Shown: positions 22,980 through 35,279 of the stretch, piece after piece | Layout: every line of letters begins with the position of its first letter | How positions within the stretch are numbered: the first letter of the stretch is position 1 | NCBI GenBank assembly: GCA_036897095.1 | Contig: JAYMSP010000001.1 | Location: forward strand, 1 to 64,000 | DNA length: 64,000 nucleotides | Direction of reading: 5' to 3' | Source: Plantago elongata | Taxonomy: Eukaryota > Streptophyta > Magnoliopsida > Lamiales > Plantaginaceae | Program-made: the position numbers and the translations under genes | Notes under the pieces: model-generated | What the model saw: only the letters and a program-made list of their open reading frames with translations | Database searches by the model: none | What the model was told of the DNA's origin: nothing

Positions 22980-24490
22980 ATAAATTTGTCTATGTATATA
23001 TATTCAAAAATATTTTATAGAATTTTGTAAACTATTTTATATCAAATTTAATAAAAACTACTATATGTAGCCAACATACAAAAAATGGTCTCTATCAAAA
23101 ATAAACAGTGATATATATACTGGCTAAATATGCAACTGATTCCACAAATTCATGTCATGATGCCACGATATAATTTACGGTTAATAATAATTAAAAATGG
23201 GAGTAACAATAAATTAACTTTTACGCTTAATAATAAATAGAAATGAAAGTACACAATAAATTAACTGAGACAACCCTTGTGGTGGTATGTGCTCCCCTCT
23301 ATAACAATCTTGGTATGGATAATACAAATCCACTGAACCAACTTTATCATAGGAACACCTAATTAATAATTTTTATGCTAAAACATTAGGGTCAGGTTTA
23401 ACTTGAAAAAAATTTTGTGGAACAAAAATTCTCCATCAAATGTCTCAATTTTTATGAAAAGTGAAACAAATGAGTAAGATGAATTCTTGTTGATTTAAGA
23501 AGTTTAATCTCCAAATAAAAATTCATTTCAACTACTACATGTTACCACTTAAAATTTCGAACAATTTTGGATATTAATTTGACTGGCAAACCTTACGTAT
23601 TTTCAACAATCACATAAAATATAACATTGACATCATGATCCCTAACAACAACACTAAATACGACCCCCTATTCAAAATCTGCGCAACCCTAGAATATATT
23701 GAATGAACATGGATGGGGTTTAACGCATCAATTTTATATCACATTTTGTTGTTATATAAGAATGTTCAATTGATAACCGAAATGCTAAAATATTATCCTC
23801 ATGTTTAACCTGGAAAAAGACTTCGTTGAACAAAATTCTTGTCCCCTACTGGACTTTGTTAAACCGTAGAATCAAAATTGATTAACTTCTTGTTAAATAG
23901 ATAGTGGATTTTTAAATATTTAATAAATGCTCATTACATAAATGTTTATTATTTTATTAATTTATTTAATTAGTAATAATATTATAGATTGTTGTCTATG
24001 AATTTGTCTTGTCACGAATTATTCAAATATATTTCAAAATATTTCAAATAATTTTGTAGATAAAATTATATGATAAACAATAAAAACTTTATATAATGCC
24101 AACATATAAGAAATGAACAATGAAATATATACAATGCTTGTTTAAAATAAAACTAATTCCACAAAATTTCATGTAGGATTGAATTAATTTAAATATTTAA
24201 ATAAATTCTCTATTTTTAAAATTTTATTATTTCATTTTATCTTATTTAATAAATTTATATTTTATTTTAATTTATAAAATAATGTATTTAATTAATAATA
24301 GTATTCAGGACTGGTGTCTATGGATTCTCCTTGTCAAGACGAATTCAAATATATGTTTAAAATATTTTTCGAATATTTATAATTAAAGTTATATCAAATT
24401 TATTAAAAACTATATATGTAGTCAACATATCAAATGTAACAATAAAATATATAATGCAGTAAATATCTAAATGGACTGAATCGGCATTAC
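22980..24490. repeat. Diverged direct repeats in AT-rich spacer
   Basis: Three segments share ordered wording: about 23020-23150, 24040-24180 and 24370-24490. Each has a TATATCAAATTTA/ATAAAAACT block, a GCCAACATA/GTCAACATAT block, an AATAAAATATATA block, and (in two) CTGATTCCACA/CTAATTCCACAAAATTTCATG. A second pair is 23375-23450 and 23785-23855 (ATGCTAAAAYATTA..., GTTTAACYTGGAAAAA, GAACAAAATTCT). The region is probably an old, locally duplicated repeat; no coding signal. Confidence 0.5.
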
Positions 24491-25317
24491 TAATTGTTTT
24501 TTTTTACTTTAGATTGCATTATGAACAAACTAAATACCATCCACAATATTTTTAATTAATTAAAATTAAGTATTTTACTACGTGGTATGACATATTGTAC
24601 AATAGTAAAGTTTGAAACTTTTTTTAATTAATAGGTATATAGATAATATAATCTCGTTGTAAAATCACTTGCAAACACTATTGAAGATCAATCTTTTTCC
24701 TTTTCCTCTTGCACTTTGTAAACGTAAAATCAAATTATCGAAATCATGCAGATTACTAGTACTACACATTTGTTTTATGAAAATTAAATACGACTAAACG
24801 AAGTTAGAATAATTAGTTTGCAAACGCCAATTTCCCGTTATAAATGTGAAAGGGACTCCACATCTCATATGCCCAATTACACGTCATTATTATCACACAA
24901 AACACATTTCCTCCCACGAGATTGACGAATCTTCCACATGTGAAATTCCTCACAAGAAAACTTTGCTAATGATATTCATCTATGTCCTGTCACTCAATAT
25001 ATATTGAAGTTCGAAATATATAATTTACAAAAATTTGTAAAATATATTAATTATGTAACGTTGTATATAAATTATAGATTGTTATGTTACAAATTATATA
25101 TTATTATATGTTAATTTTGCGCATTAAACTTTTAGAATTTTTCGACCCCTAATAATTCGCATAACATTCATGCTCAGTAGCTTTACATGTAAATAGAAAA
25201 TGAATAATTATTATTTTGTCTTGATTTGTCTTTCATCTTCTTATTCACTAAATTAGTTACAATTTTCCGTGTTAAACGTTTAAGGTTTAACTAAAAACTG
25301 AATTTATTTGATGCTAC

Positions 25318-25417
25318 GTCTCCCACGATGCACCACACTCACAAAGAATATGAGATCCGTGTGTCATTTCATGTGGATCTCAAACTCATTGTGATTAAGA
25401 GGTGCACAGGAGGAGTC
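25318..25417. repeat. 100-bp fold-back hairpin
   Basis: The left arm GTCTCCCACGATGCACC... to ...GAGATCCGTG pairs with a right arm that runs from GTGGATCTC to GGTGCACAGGAGGAGTC. The arms are about 42 bases each at roughly three-quarters identity, with a loop of about 12. Likely a tiny MITE. Confidence 0.5.
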
Positions 25418-26754
25418 CCGACATCTCCGAAATGTTATATTTTTTTATGAAAATTACACCTACAATAAATCTTATTTCATACATGTATTTTTCAACTGAA
25501 TTACTATCTCATACTTATTCTTCATCGGAACTAAGAATGTATTGTTATTGTATTTATTGTTTTATCTCTTCAATCAAATAAATTTGTCAATCTTTATATT
25601 CAACCCCATCCACCATGATACAATTTTGACTTTACCTCTACATATAGACCTCTTGGCAATTAATTATCTTTAAAACATCAATTGAATGTGTCCCATATAG
25701 TTTTCCTATTCATGTGGATCAATGTTAACTCTACGTTCTACATAAATGAATTATTGAAAACCTTGCTTAAATGTAATAAGTTTACAGTTGGTTAATGATG
25801 TATTTGTACGAAGTAGATGCCTAAATCTAACCTCAAAATGTGGTCCAAAATCGATTTTGGCTAAGCTAGAGATGAGTATTGAATGAAACAGTAGAATATA
25901 ATATACTATTGTCACGCTGCACATCAGCACATGTAGCTAGCGCAGCTGGTCCAATTTCTAAATTTGTGGTATAATTTGAAGTGAACAGGTGGTGCAATTG
26001 TAGCCATGAATCTGTTGAAACTTTCGAAAAGGATTTGTATTATTGAGCAGATTATCGCAAAAATAAGCACTATCATTAGAAAAATCGGCTGTGTTACAAG
26101 AAGAGTCGTGGTCATATGACACTCAACGTACATAATTTAAATGCGGCAGTATAAAAATGACTGAAAATGAATGGTTTACGTGTTGAGATAAGAGTGGATA
26201 ATTCATGAGACAGGTGTGCTAGAATGCTAGGCTGGTCGGTCGGCTCGGCCTACCTGGCGTTGGTCGGCGGTCCTACTACTACCTCATCCATAGACATCCC
26301 GTTTCAGGGTGCTAGAACCGGTTCATTTCTCGTAAACACGGTTATTATCATTGATCGAATTATAAATATTTTAAAAAGATTAAACACCCTGTAAAATTAT
26401 CTTTCTTATTTATATTAAAGTTAAATCAATTTGTCAAACACATTGATTAATCACTTGAGTAATAGAAGTATTGATTTTGATCACGTTCAAATTTCAATAA
26501 CTTTACATCTGTAAACCACCATGTCTTCACCACCTTACATGTATGTATATGTTTTTGTCTCATAATAATACTATGGTAAATAATTGGTATGCTAACTTAA
26601 TTATACTAATTTACCATATACAACATATTGTAAGAAATTCGTGAATGTGACTAATTTTGATGTCAAAGGTAATATGAGTATAAAAAGAGATATACCATCA
26701 CTCCATCACTTGATATGATACATGTCGAGGAGAATATGAGAACAAAACAACTTT

Positions 26755-26870
26755 GGGACTAATTGCAATAGAACTTGGTGCTCTTTTTAATTGAAATTGA
26801 ATTTTTTGTGTACAAAATATTCAATTTTAATATCAAAATGACTGCTTCAGCATTATGACAGACAGAGCTT
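26755..26870. mobile_element. Copy 2 of the roughly 115-bp MITE family
   Basis: It begins TGGGACTAATTGCAATAGAA and carries the shared blocks CTTTTTAATTGAAATTGAAT, GTACAAAATATTCAATTTT and GACTGCTTCAGCATTATGACA. It is more diverged than the copies at 15.8 and 32.4 kb. Confidence 0.55.
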
Positions 26871-28180
26871 TAGTTCTTGAGCCTAAAGTGAACAGTACAT
26901 ATACGATTTGAGAATTTGAAATTATGTGTGTTCATTATACCCAACAAATTATGCAAGAGGCGAGTATATCCTCATAGCATACGGAGCATGACCAATTAGC
27001 TGTGAGAGTTGTATGAGTCTTGTGATGATTTAACACCATCAAGTGTATCTTTGAGCTCATTCGGAGGACAACTTTAATGGTCCCTTACTTGAGAAGATGG
27101 CCTAAATTGTACAAATGAAACTCCGGTACGTCTAATATAAGATTAAAAAAAATATACATGTAGTCATAGTATAAGGGATCATTCAAAGCCAAAATAGTTT
27201 TGGACATGAATATTAGGTGAACAATATCATACATATAATTGGAATAGTGTATTCATTGTCCATACTACTCCACTTAACTCGTAAGACATTATTATTCGGA
27301 GATGAAACTTATATAGATATATTAGTAATATTATTTTCATTTTTGCTTCCACTTAGAACTCGGAACTGAAATATAATATCATAGGCTGATTATCTGATAG
27401 TACTGTACTACGTTCCTATCTCGTTGGAATCCAGAATGGATCCATTTAGAAAACAACGGCACTAAAGTTGATCCACTAAGCAAACCTCTTCTCCTTGACA
27501 AATTACAATCAATGAATAACACGTCTAAAAGCGAGCATAATTATAACTAATGCCACTCTTTCAAAATGTTTATCTGCACTAATAATAGTCTATAAAAGTC
27601 TTCGATGTCCCTTTTGTATAATGATTATTGATTAATCCACCTAACCTATTATGTAAATCGCAGCCGCTTTACCTAAACTCCATACACTTTTACAGCACCT
27701 TTATAAATTTTGAAAAATAAAGTATGGTATATCGGTATGTATCAAATTATATTTAATTTTAGTAGTATATAGCTTTATAAAGGAATCATAAAAAAGACAA
27801 ATGGAATAAGGTTATGTGCCAAATCATGAATGAGCTAGCTAATCTGGACCACATGGTTTCTTAATCATTGATGATCCTTTTAGGTGTAACCCAGATCACT
27901 TCATCTGGCTGCAATCCTCCCAAATAATGCCAACGCATTTTACGAAAATTCAAGATAATGCAAAATAACATATTTGCAAGCGTAATATATTCACTATCCA
28001 CTCTGACATACTAATATATTGGATAATGATTAGGAAAGCCTCAAGGATAACATTAACAAATAATTACAGCACTTTAATCAACATACTTGTAGTAGTATAA
28101 AAGTTTTGTCAGACTTGAATAGTTGATTTTGCTCCGTAAGACATGAATTCGCACATAAACAAGCATATTCACCTGGTGAT

Positions 28181-28298
28181 GCCCTGTTTCTTATATTGTT
28201 ATAGTGACCATCTCCCTATTCAAATTAAATATTTTATACATAAAAATTTTAATTTTAATTGAAAAAGGTCACTCAAATTCTATATCAATCAGCCTTTA
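28181..28298 (-). mobile_element. Copy 3 of the roughly 115-bp MITE family (inverted)
   Basis: Read on the minus strand it runs from TAAAGGCTGATTGATATAGA through GAGTGACC, TTTTCAATTAAAATTAAAA, TTTATGTATAAAATATTTAA and GAGATGGTCACT to ATAAGAAACAGGGC. The order of blocks matches the other copies. Confidence 0.6.
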
Positions 28299-29708
28299 AG
28301 TATCATTGAATGATGCTAATAACCTTCTTGATTATCTGAATGCTAATCACGAACTAGGGTTCAAACTCATGTTGCGTTGATAACATGAATTGAACAATCT
28401 TCATAGAGTTTTATATGTCGTCATTCTATCTAATTTGACTTCTTAGACTAAGGTTCCGTTCTCATCAATTGCAATTTCTAAATTGAACTGAACTATATTA
28501 ATTTTAAATAAACTGATTTAAATAGAATTAAAATGTATAAAATTTTAATTAAAGAGAATTAAGTCTAACTTCTTCATTATTCTTTCACGAAATTACTGAT
28601 GGATAACAAAAACAAAATTGTATATACGGATATTACCTATCTAATGCATATGAAAAGGGCCGAGTATCACAAATTCGACATTTATTCTGTATTATTTATG
28701 TGATTGAAAATTAAGAAGACTATAATTTAGCTATAAGAGACAACTGGAATCAACTTTATGATAAAGATTAATGGAGCCGTTGTTATGGTGGGTCCGCGAA
28801 AGCGAAGAAATTCTCGATTAGTCTAGCTTGGTCGGCTAAACGATGGCTTAATTTTTGTACTACAAATTAATTTGGTCCGTATAATTAATGGCTCTTAAAC
28901 CTAAACTATTCTAAATGTCTAAGGTTGCCGTAGCCTAGTAAGAAAACTTATTACCGACCGTAATACGAAGATTCTAGAATTATAGTTACCAAAACTTAAA
29001 GAACTTGTGAGTTGTGACGTTCAATCTCTTATGACTATGATCTGTAACAACCAACTTTTTTCGGAACTCAACCTTTTTATTATGTTCTTGTTCGTTTAAA
29101 ATTCATCTTCCTTCTTTTTAAATACATTTTCTTTTATTAAATATTCATATATCTCACTATTTATTCAATATATTCTTACTTTATCCCTTCCACTATATTC
29201 ACTTTATCTTAAAATTCGTGCCGGAACGACGAAAAATTTAAACCGATATTATATATGTTTAACAGTTCGTTAATCATTTACGTGTAAGATGGTAGATACG
29301 AGAAGTTGAAGACATATATAAACATGAACATTTAATGAACTTTGATACATATCAAATTAGGTTATGATTCTCTTAAAAATCATTGTAAGGATAGAGATGT
29401 ATTCCTTTTCATATAGTTATATCATGATATGATATTCACGATATAAAATATTTAACATTTAAACACTAATACAATTCTACACAAATGAAAAATATTTGAA
29501 AAAACACGAAAATTCAACTCCAAAACCTTTCCAAAACTCAGCAATTCGTCCAAGTCACTTAAGTTGATGACCGTTAATGAATACAAATAATTTCCTTCAG
29601 ATTATTTGTTTTGGGCGGCAATAGAAAACGAAAAAAAACTCACATTTTCTGCTCACTACAACACATCTTATTCATCAAACGTCCCTCTCTCAAGTCCACT
29701 CTCTTCCC

Positions 29709-29717
29709 ATAAATACC
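29709..29717 (+). promoter_or_regulatory. TATA box of the PIP2 gene
   Basis: CATAAATAC, 83 bases before the ATG, in a CT-rich context. A start site near 29740 would give a 5' UTR of about 50 bases. Confidence 0.5.
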
Positions 29718-29791
29718 ACACACCTTCCATACTCTCTACTCACTCCACTACCTCACATTGTTTGTCTCCTCTCTTCTCATCTCCATTCACC

Positions 29792-31414
29792 ATGGCTAAA
29801 GACGTTGAAGGCGAACCCGCTGGTGAGTTCTCCGCCAAGGACTACCACGACCCGCCTCCTGCCCCTTTCCTCGGCATAGAAGAGTTCACCAAATGGTCCT
29901 TCTACCGTGCCATCATCGCCGAGTTCATCGCTACTCTCCTCTTCCTCTACATCACAGTCCTCACCGTTATCGGATACAAACACCAAAGCGACGGTGACGA
30001 TTGTGGAGGTGTAGGAATTCTTGGTATTGCATGGGCATTTGGTGGCATGATCTTCATTCTGGTTTACTGCACCGCCGGTATCTCTGGTAAGTACTACTAT
30101 ACAAAATAATTTGTAAGTATAACTTAATACTTAGATAAATTAATAATATCGATTAATAATACATTTTTTATTGGACCACAGGTGGACACATCAATCCTGC
30201 AGTGACATTCGGGTTATTTTTGGCACGTAAGGTGTCCCTTATCAGGGCCGTTTTGTACATGATAGCCCAATGTTTGGGTGCAATTTGCGGTGTTGGATTG
30301 GTGAAGGCGTTCGGAAGTTCATTGTACAATAGATACGGTGGAGGTGCAAATTCCTTGCAACCCGGGTACAACACCGGTGTCGGGTTGGGTGCTGAGATTA
30401 TCGGTACCTTCGTCTTGGTTTACACCGTGTTCTCCGCCACTGACCCTAAGAGAAGTGCGAGAGACTCCCATGTCCCCGTAAGTCGAATTAATTTCCTATT
30501 ATCGATCTATTAAATTTAAATAAATGATAGTAGTAATATTTATGAGAAAGTTAAAATTAAAGGGTGTAACAGTAATCAAACTTATTGAGTCTCCTGTTCA
30601 TGCTAAAGCATGCTATAGCTAAAATTAGGCCCCTACATCATATGCAGATTATAATACCTTATTTTGTAAAGAGTAGTTAGGTAAAGTTGGTCTGGCCTCA
30701 TTAATATAATAAAGATGATAATGACAATCATAATCTAGAGATGCATATCTTCATTGACATTTGGTAGTGTGACTAAGACCCTTCAATAAATCTCATACGT
30801 TGAAAAATGTAAGGCACAAATTCATCTTATAGTGTATAATAAGAAGTTTACCTAAGCGAGAAGGTGTATAAACTTAACGAGACATTTGTTACACGATATA
30901 CAATACATTGCTTTTCTTAAAATTGATGTTTAAAGGTTGAGAAAGTAACAATTAATGAAGATAAATGATTTTCTAGTACTAGTAGTTTTTATTTCAAACA
31001 TGCTGCCTTACTAAGTAGCAACTGTTTATCCAAAAATGTGTACTGATTATGCCTTTTGATCTCAAAACAAGGTCTTGGCACCACTTCCCATCGGATTCGC
31101 GGTGTTCATGGTTCACCTTGCCACCATTCCCATTACCGGAACCGGTATCAACCCTGCTAGGAGTTTCGGAGCTGCTGTGATCTTCAACGCAAGCAAGCCA
31201 TGGGATGACCACGTATGTTCATTTTAACTATAATGTCGAGTACAATATTACAAAATTATTCAACACATGACTAATGTTGTTTCATTTTTGTGGTTATCAG
31301 TGGATCTTCTGGGTCGGACCATTCATTGGAGCTGCAATTGCAGCATTCTACCACCAGTTCGTCCTAAGGGCTGCCGCTATTAAGGCGCTCGGGTCGTTCA
31401 GGAGCAACGCTTAA
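29792..31414 (+). CDS. PIP2: Plasma membrane aquaporin, PIP2 subfamily (four exons)
   Basis: Exons at 29792-30086, 30182-30477, 31072-31212 and 31301-31414, all introns GT-AG, join to a complete 281-residue protein. This four-exon layout is standard for plant PIP genes. Both NPA pore motifs are present (GGHINPAV, residues 103-105; [11 protein letters not shown], 224-226). The selectivity filter residues F83, H212, T221 and R227 are those of water-conducting PIPs. The short N-terminus and extended C-terminus place it in PIP2. Gating residues known from spinach SoPIP2;1 are conserved: loop B Ser117, loop D His195 and C-terminal Ser276. The further upstream C-terminal serine seen in some PIP2s is absent ([13 protein letters not shown]). 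A DVE di-acidic motif at residues 4-6 fits ER export. It conducts water across the plasma membrane as a tetramer; other solutes cannot be judged from sequence. Confidence 0.97.
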
Positions 31415-32413
31415 GCGAATTCTATGGAGAATTAATAAATGGAGATGTTATCAATTCGCCTGGTGCACGAAATGTCGTGAAACTGTAGATATATTTCCCT
31501 GTTGTTTATCATTTTCTTCTTTTTCTTTTTTGTTTTCATGTATTTTGCTCCTCTGTTAGCATTGAACTCTGTTTTTCTTCTTTTGTTTGAGTTAAGGGTT
31601 TGTGTATTCATCTCTTCTTTCTGGCAAGTGGTAATGGGATTAAACGGTTTGTGTAATTCATGTCTGTTTGTCTATATTAAGTCTTTATGTACTGCTTAAA
31701 ATTGTCCATTAGAATTACATTTACTTAAAAATTTTGAGGAACGATTTTATATACTAGTATCGAAGTTGAACATATGCAAACACACTTTGGATGAGTATGA
31801 ATAAGTCCGACCAAGTACGATACGGCCCTGCTCCCCCGAGCACAAAATTGTTGCCCGGAGTCCCAAAGACCTATGTAGAAGTGATGACTAAAGTAGACAA
31901 GTATAGGCCAATTGAACATTGGACGGAAAAACACCCTCATACTACGATATTATAGCCGAGTGAAAATGTTCACTAGTAGGGTTTTCGTCTTGCAAACTGA
32001 TACTAATGTATAACTCCGGTTAATCTAATATGTATTTCCAAATTCCGGGATCATATACACTCGTATCTTACTTATAGCACCTTATTCCTTTCATAAGTCC
32101 GACACCTAAATTCCCTAAGGTTTATGATTTTTGTAATTTAGGGAAAGTATGCAACATATGCTATATGAAAGTCATCGTCGGTTTGGTTTCATCACATCGT
32201 CATGCTACATTGCTACTATTTAAAACCCACCATGGGTAAGAAGTTCCCAAAAGTCGTCAAAAACAACTCTTACTCCTCCATCCATATATTTTGTCTGTCA
32301 ATTATTTTGTGGCTGTAATCGTCCCTTCTTACACTTCAAAATTCAAACTACTCTTTATTTAGACCGACCTACTATTTGTATATGAATTTAACAAGTGAAA
32401 TGTAAATCAACTA
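31415..32413. other. PIP2 3' region and spacer
   Basis: The PIP2 3' UTR probably spans the T-rich sequence to about 31700. No gene is recognised beyond. Confidence 0.5.
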
Positions 32414-32531
32414 AGGAATTTATTGGTATAGAACTTGAGTGTCCTTTTCAAATCGAAATTAAAATTTTTATGTACAAAATATTCGATTTAAGTGGGGAGA
32501 TGGCCACTTCAGCGATATAACAAACCAGGCC
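32414..32531. mobile_element. Copy 4 of the roughly 115-bp MITE family
   Basis: It starts AGGAATTTATTGGTATAGAA and carries CTTGAGTGTCC, AATCGAAATTAAAATTTTTA, GTACAAAATATTCGATTTAA, GTGGGGAGATGGCCACT and CGATATAACAAACCAGGCC. Together with the copy at 15783 it is the best-preserved member. Outer ends are imperfectly inverted (GGTTTGTTATATCG against TTATTGGTATAGA). Confidence 0.65.
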
Positions 32532-33589
32532 TAAATCATATATTTTGAATCCACCAAAATGTAAAATGTAGTACAGTAGAAAAGGAAGTGGTCTATGATT
32601 GATATCTGCTCTTTCGTAATTTGCGTGTCGTTATTGCGATGATAATATATAGTACAAAAACCTAATTAATTAAGGGTGATCACTTTCTTGATGAAAACTA
32701 AAGTGATATGAAATTCTTTAAGTATGTACTTTAATGTCATGATTAACTACTCCATCTTATCTTATCAAATGTTTAGTCAATACAAATGCATCTAGTGACG
32801 GTTTAGTTGCTTGACGATTATTTTTTTGCTCTAATAATTGGCATTTGTCACCAACTGAAGAATATGATGATTATATTATGTTGCATTAGTAAGCCATTCG
32901 CGTGTAGGAATTTTAGCAAATTGACGAAATGGTCGGTTTTATTTTATTCTATCTATGGTACGACTAATGAGAAAATTAGTATTGCCGTTTTTGTCTGCTT
33001 ATTATTTTGATGTTGATTATAATTTCTCTTATTCATAGTAGTAGTAGTAGTAGACTAGCTAGTGGTAGATTTATAAGGGGGTGGAATCTACTAACCATGT
33101 TTATGATTTGCAAACTAAAATGTAAAGAAGCACTAATTCGTAAAAGATAAAATATGAAGGATTGACACATTCGAATAATCTCTAATGCTAGATTAGTACG
33201 ATTTGAAAGTAAATTTACGAGCTATTTACTATAATCAAAAGAATTTTAAGATAAGTTAATGATGACAGTGTATCCAAAAATATTTGGAGTCCTAAATGAT
33301 AAAAGAAATGGTAAAATATGCAGCACTTTTGTTTTATGTGAGTATTAGTTATCTTTGACATATGGTACTCGCGTGCTCATAAATAATTATATATAAAATA
33401 AAGAAAAAAAATAACATCGACCAAGTTGGTGTAAATCCCATGATGATCATTTCTTTACTTTTATATGGATAGCTCTAGAAAAATAATATTCTAACATTAT
33501 GAAAGTAGTGAAAAATTTACTTTTAGAATTAATAACTACTTTTAAGTATTTGATTAATATTAGTAGGGCTTTTTTACGATTAGACAGTC

Positions 33590-34010
33590 TTTCATCTTGT
33601 CTGACAATAGGCAGTAAATAAAAAAATTAACATATTTATTTTGTTAAAATTTTAAAATATTAAAGTAAGAATTTGATAAATCTTAAAAATACATAATTTT
33701 AATTTTAAAAATATTTTAGAAGTCAAATTTGAATTTTTTTATTGATAGTTCTGTTTTATAATTTAAATATTTATAAGGCGGAAGGGCGATGGGGTGTTGC
33801 CAGGGCGATTAGGCGATCGCCCTGTTGCCTTATGAATATTTAAATTTATAAAATGTAAATATTAATAAAAAAAAGTAATTTTACCTTCTAAAATATTTTT
33901 AAAAATAAAATAATATTTTTTTAAAATACCTATTTTTATTTTAATATTTTAAAATTTAACGGAATAAATATATTAATTTTTTTATCTGTTATCTTGTGTT
34001 AGGGCGAAAC
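33590..34010. repeat. Large fold-back element, arms of about 200 bp
   Basis: The left arm (about 33595-33780) and right arm (about 33826-34005) are inverse copies over about 180-200 bases. For example AAAAAAATTAACATATTTAT on the left pairs with ATAAATATATTAATTTTTTT on the right, and AAAATATTTTAGAAG with CTTCTAAAATATTTTT. The centre (33778-33826) is GC-rich and itself palindromic (GGGCGATTAGGCGATCGCCC). No coding capacity. A non-autonomous fold-back transposon or MITE is most likely. Confidence 0.75.
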
Positions 34011-34306
34011 CTTTATAACCGTAGAAAATCACATATTAATAGATGAACTGGGGAAAGATTTTTAGTGCAACAAGAGCCTTAACTGGGCTGGATAATGTTG
34101 TACGGTAGACCTTCTAGAAGAAGAGTAAAACCAAAGCCCAACTCTAAGATCAAGAGCAAACATTGAGTTACGGCACCTAAACACGGAACAAGTCCAGCCC
34201 AAAATTTCTAGAAGAGTAAAATTTCTTTTCTCTCGCTCTTTTTTTTTCGCAAAGATGAAGAGTGAATTTGATATTGACATCCCTAACTATCCCATAATTA
34301 TATTGA

Positions 34307-34356
34307 TACAGGGGATAACTTGCAATTTAGGTACAGGGGATAACTTGCAATTTATT
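34307..34356 (+). repeat. Two 25-bp direct repeats
   Basis: TACAGGGGATAACTTGCAAT recurs with a 25-base period, followed by TTA-rich sequence. No function is suggested. Confidence 0.8.
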
Positions 34357-34739
34357 AAAGATTAAGGGCCAAAATGCATAAATGTACAAACTTTAGAGGC
34401 AAAATGCTACTTCTTCGTCTAAATTATTAAAAGGTGGTAGTTGTTTTGACATGGAATATACATGTGACACCAAACGTTTATAATTCTCTCGTTGGGTGAA
34501 GAACTTGTGAGAGGTCAAGGGGACAAAACATGTGATTGTGTGAAGTGCTATCGATGAAAATAACCGAAACTTTTTTTCCGGCGTATATTCTCATAGTATC
34601 ATACATTCATATACTCTTCAGTGATGAAATTAAACGAACAACTAAATTTCTTCTCCTGGACATATTATAAGAAAAAGGGTGATGTGGAGTGGAGGAAATA
34701 TACGAATCTAAATAAAAGCGTCTCAAGAGCAGTGACGAA

Positions 34740-35271
34740 TCTAAAAGACATTTTAGAGGGGTTGGATTTAGTAGTACATATTTAAAGATAAATTAGTATT
34801 TTCAAATAATAATGAAAAAAGGTTAAGGATAAATGAAATTGAGAGTGTAAATATGAGCAAACATGATTGTGGTGGGACTACGTTGCAAGAGTAGAAAGAA
34901 AAGTTATGAAAAATGACATGATTAATGTGAAATATAGATAAAAAGCTTTCAAGAAGCTTAAGTCAATCACGTATGATGTTGAAGATAAAATGATGGAATG
35001 AAGAAGTAGATAATAATTATACAAAAAGTAGTAAGGGAAAGTATTAGAAAGAAAAATAAATGATATACACTAAAATAGTTATATTACAGAAGGAGAAAAA
35101 TGTAATCTAAATATAAAGTTGTTAATCAAACACAAGACATTTAGAAACACAGCCCAAAATACAAACCAGTAGAAAAAATACTCATGTTGTTCTATAATAT
35201 CACTATAATAGTAATTAAAAATATTTCAGGGGGTCTGCTGACCCCCTCGTCCCCATGTACATACACCACTG
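34740..35271. mobile_element. Non-autonomous hAT-like element with 8-bp target duplication
   Basis: The left end CAGTGACGAAT at 34740 is inverse to the right end ...ACATACACCACTG ending at 35271 (CAGTGGTGTA). Both have the CAGTG start typical of hAT transposons. The flanks CTCAAGAG (34732-34739) and GTGAAGAG (35272-35279) match at six of eight bases, fitting an aged 8-bp target duplication. The interior is AT-rich with no transposase. GGGGGTCTGCTGACCCCC near the right end is a strong small palindrome. Confidence 0.65.
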
Positions 35272-35279
35272 GTGAAGAG

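Larger units (their letters stand above)
24491..29700. other. Long AT-rich spacer, no gene recognised
   Basis: Apart from the MITEs at 26755-26870 and 28181-28298 and the hairpin at 25318-25417, I see nothing with coding character. A short GC-rich patch at about 26225-26275 (GGTCGGTCGGCTCGGCC) is unexplained. The last 300 bases form the PIP2 promoter. Confidence 0.5.
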
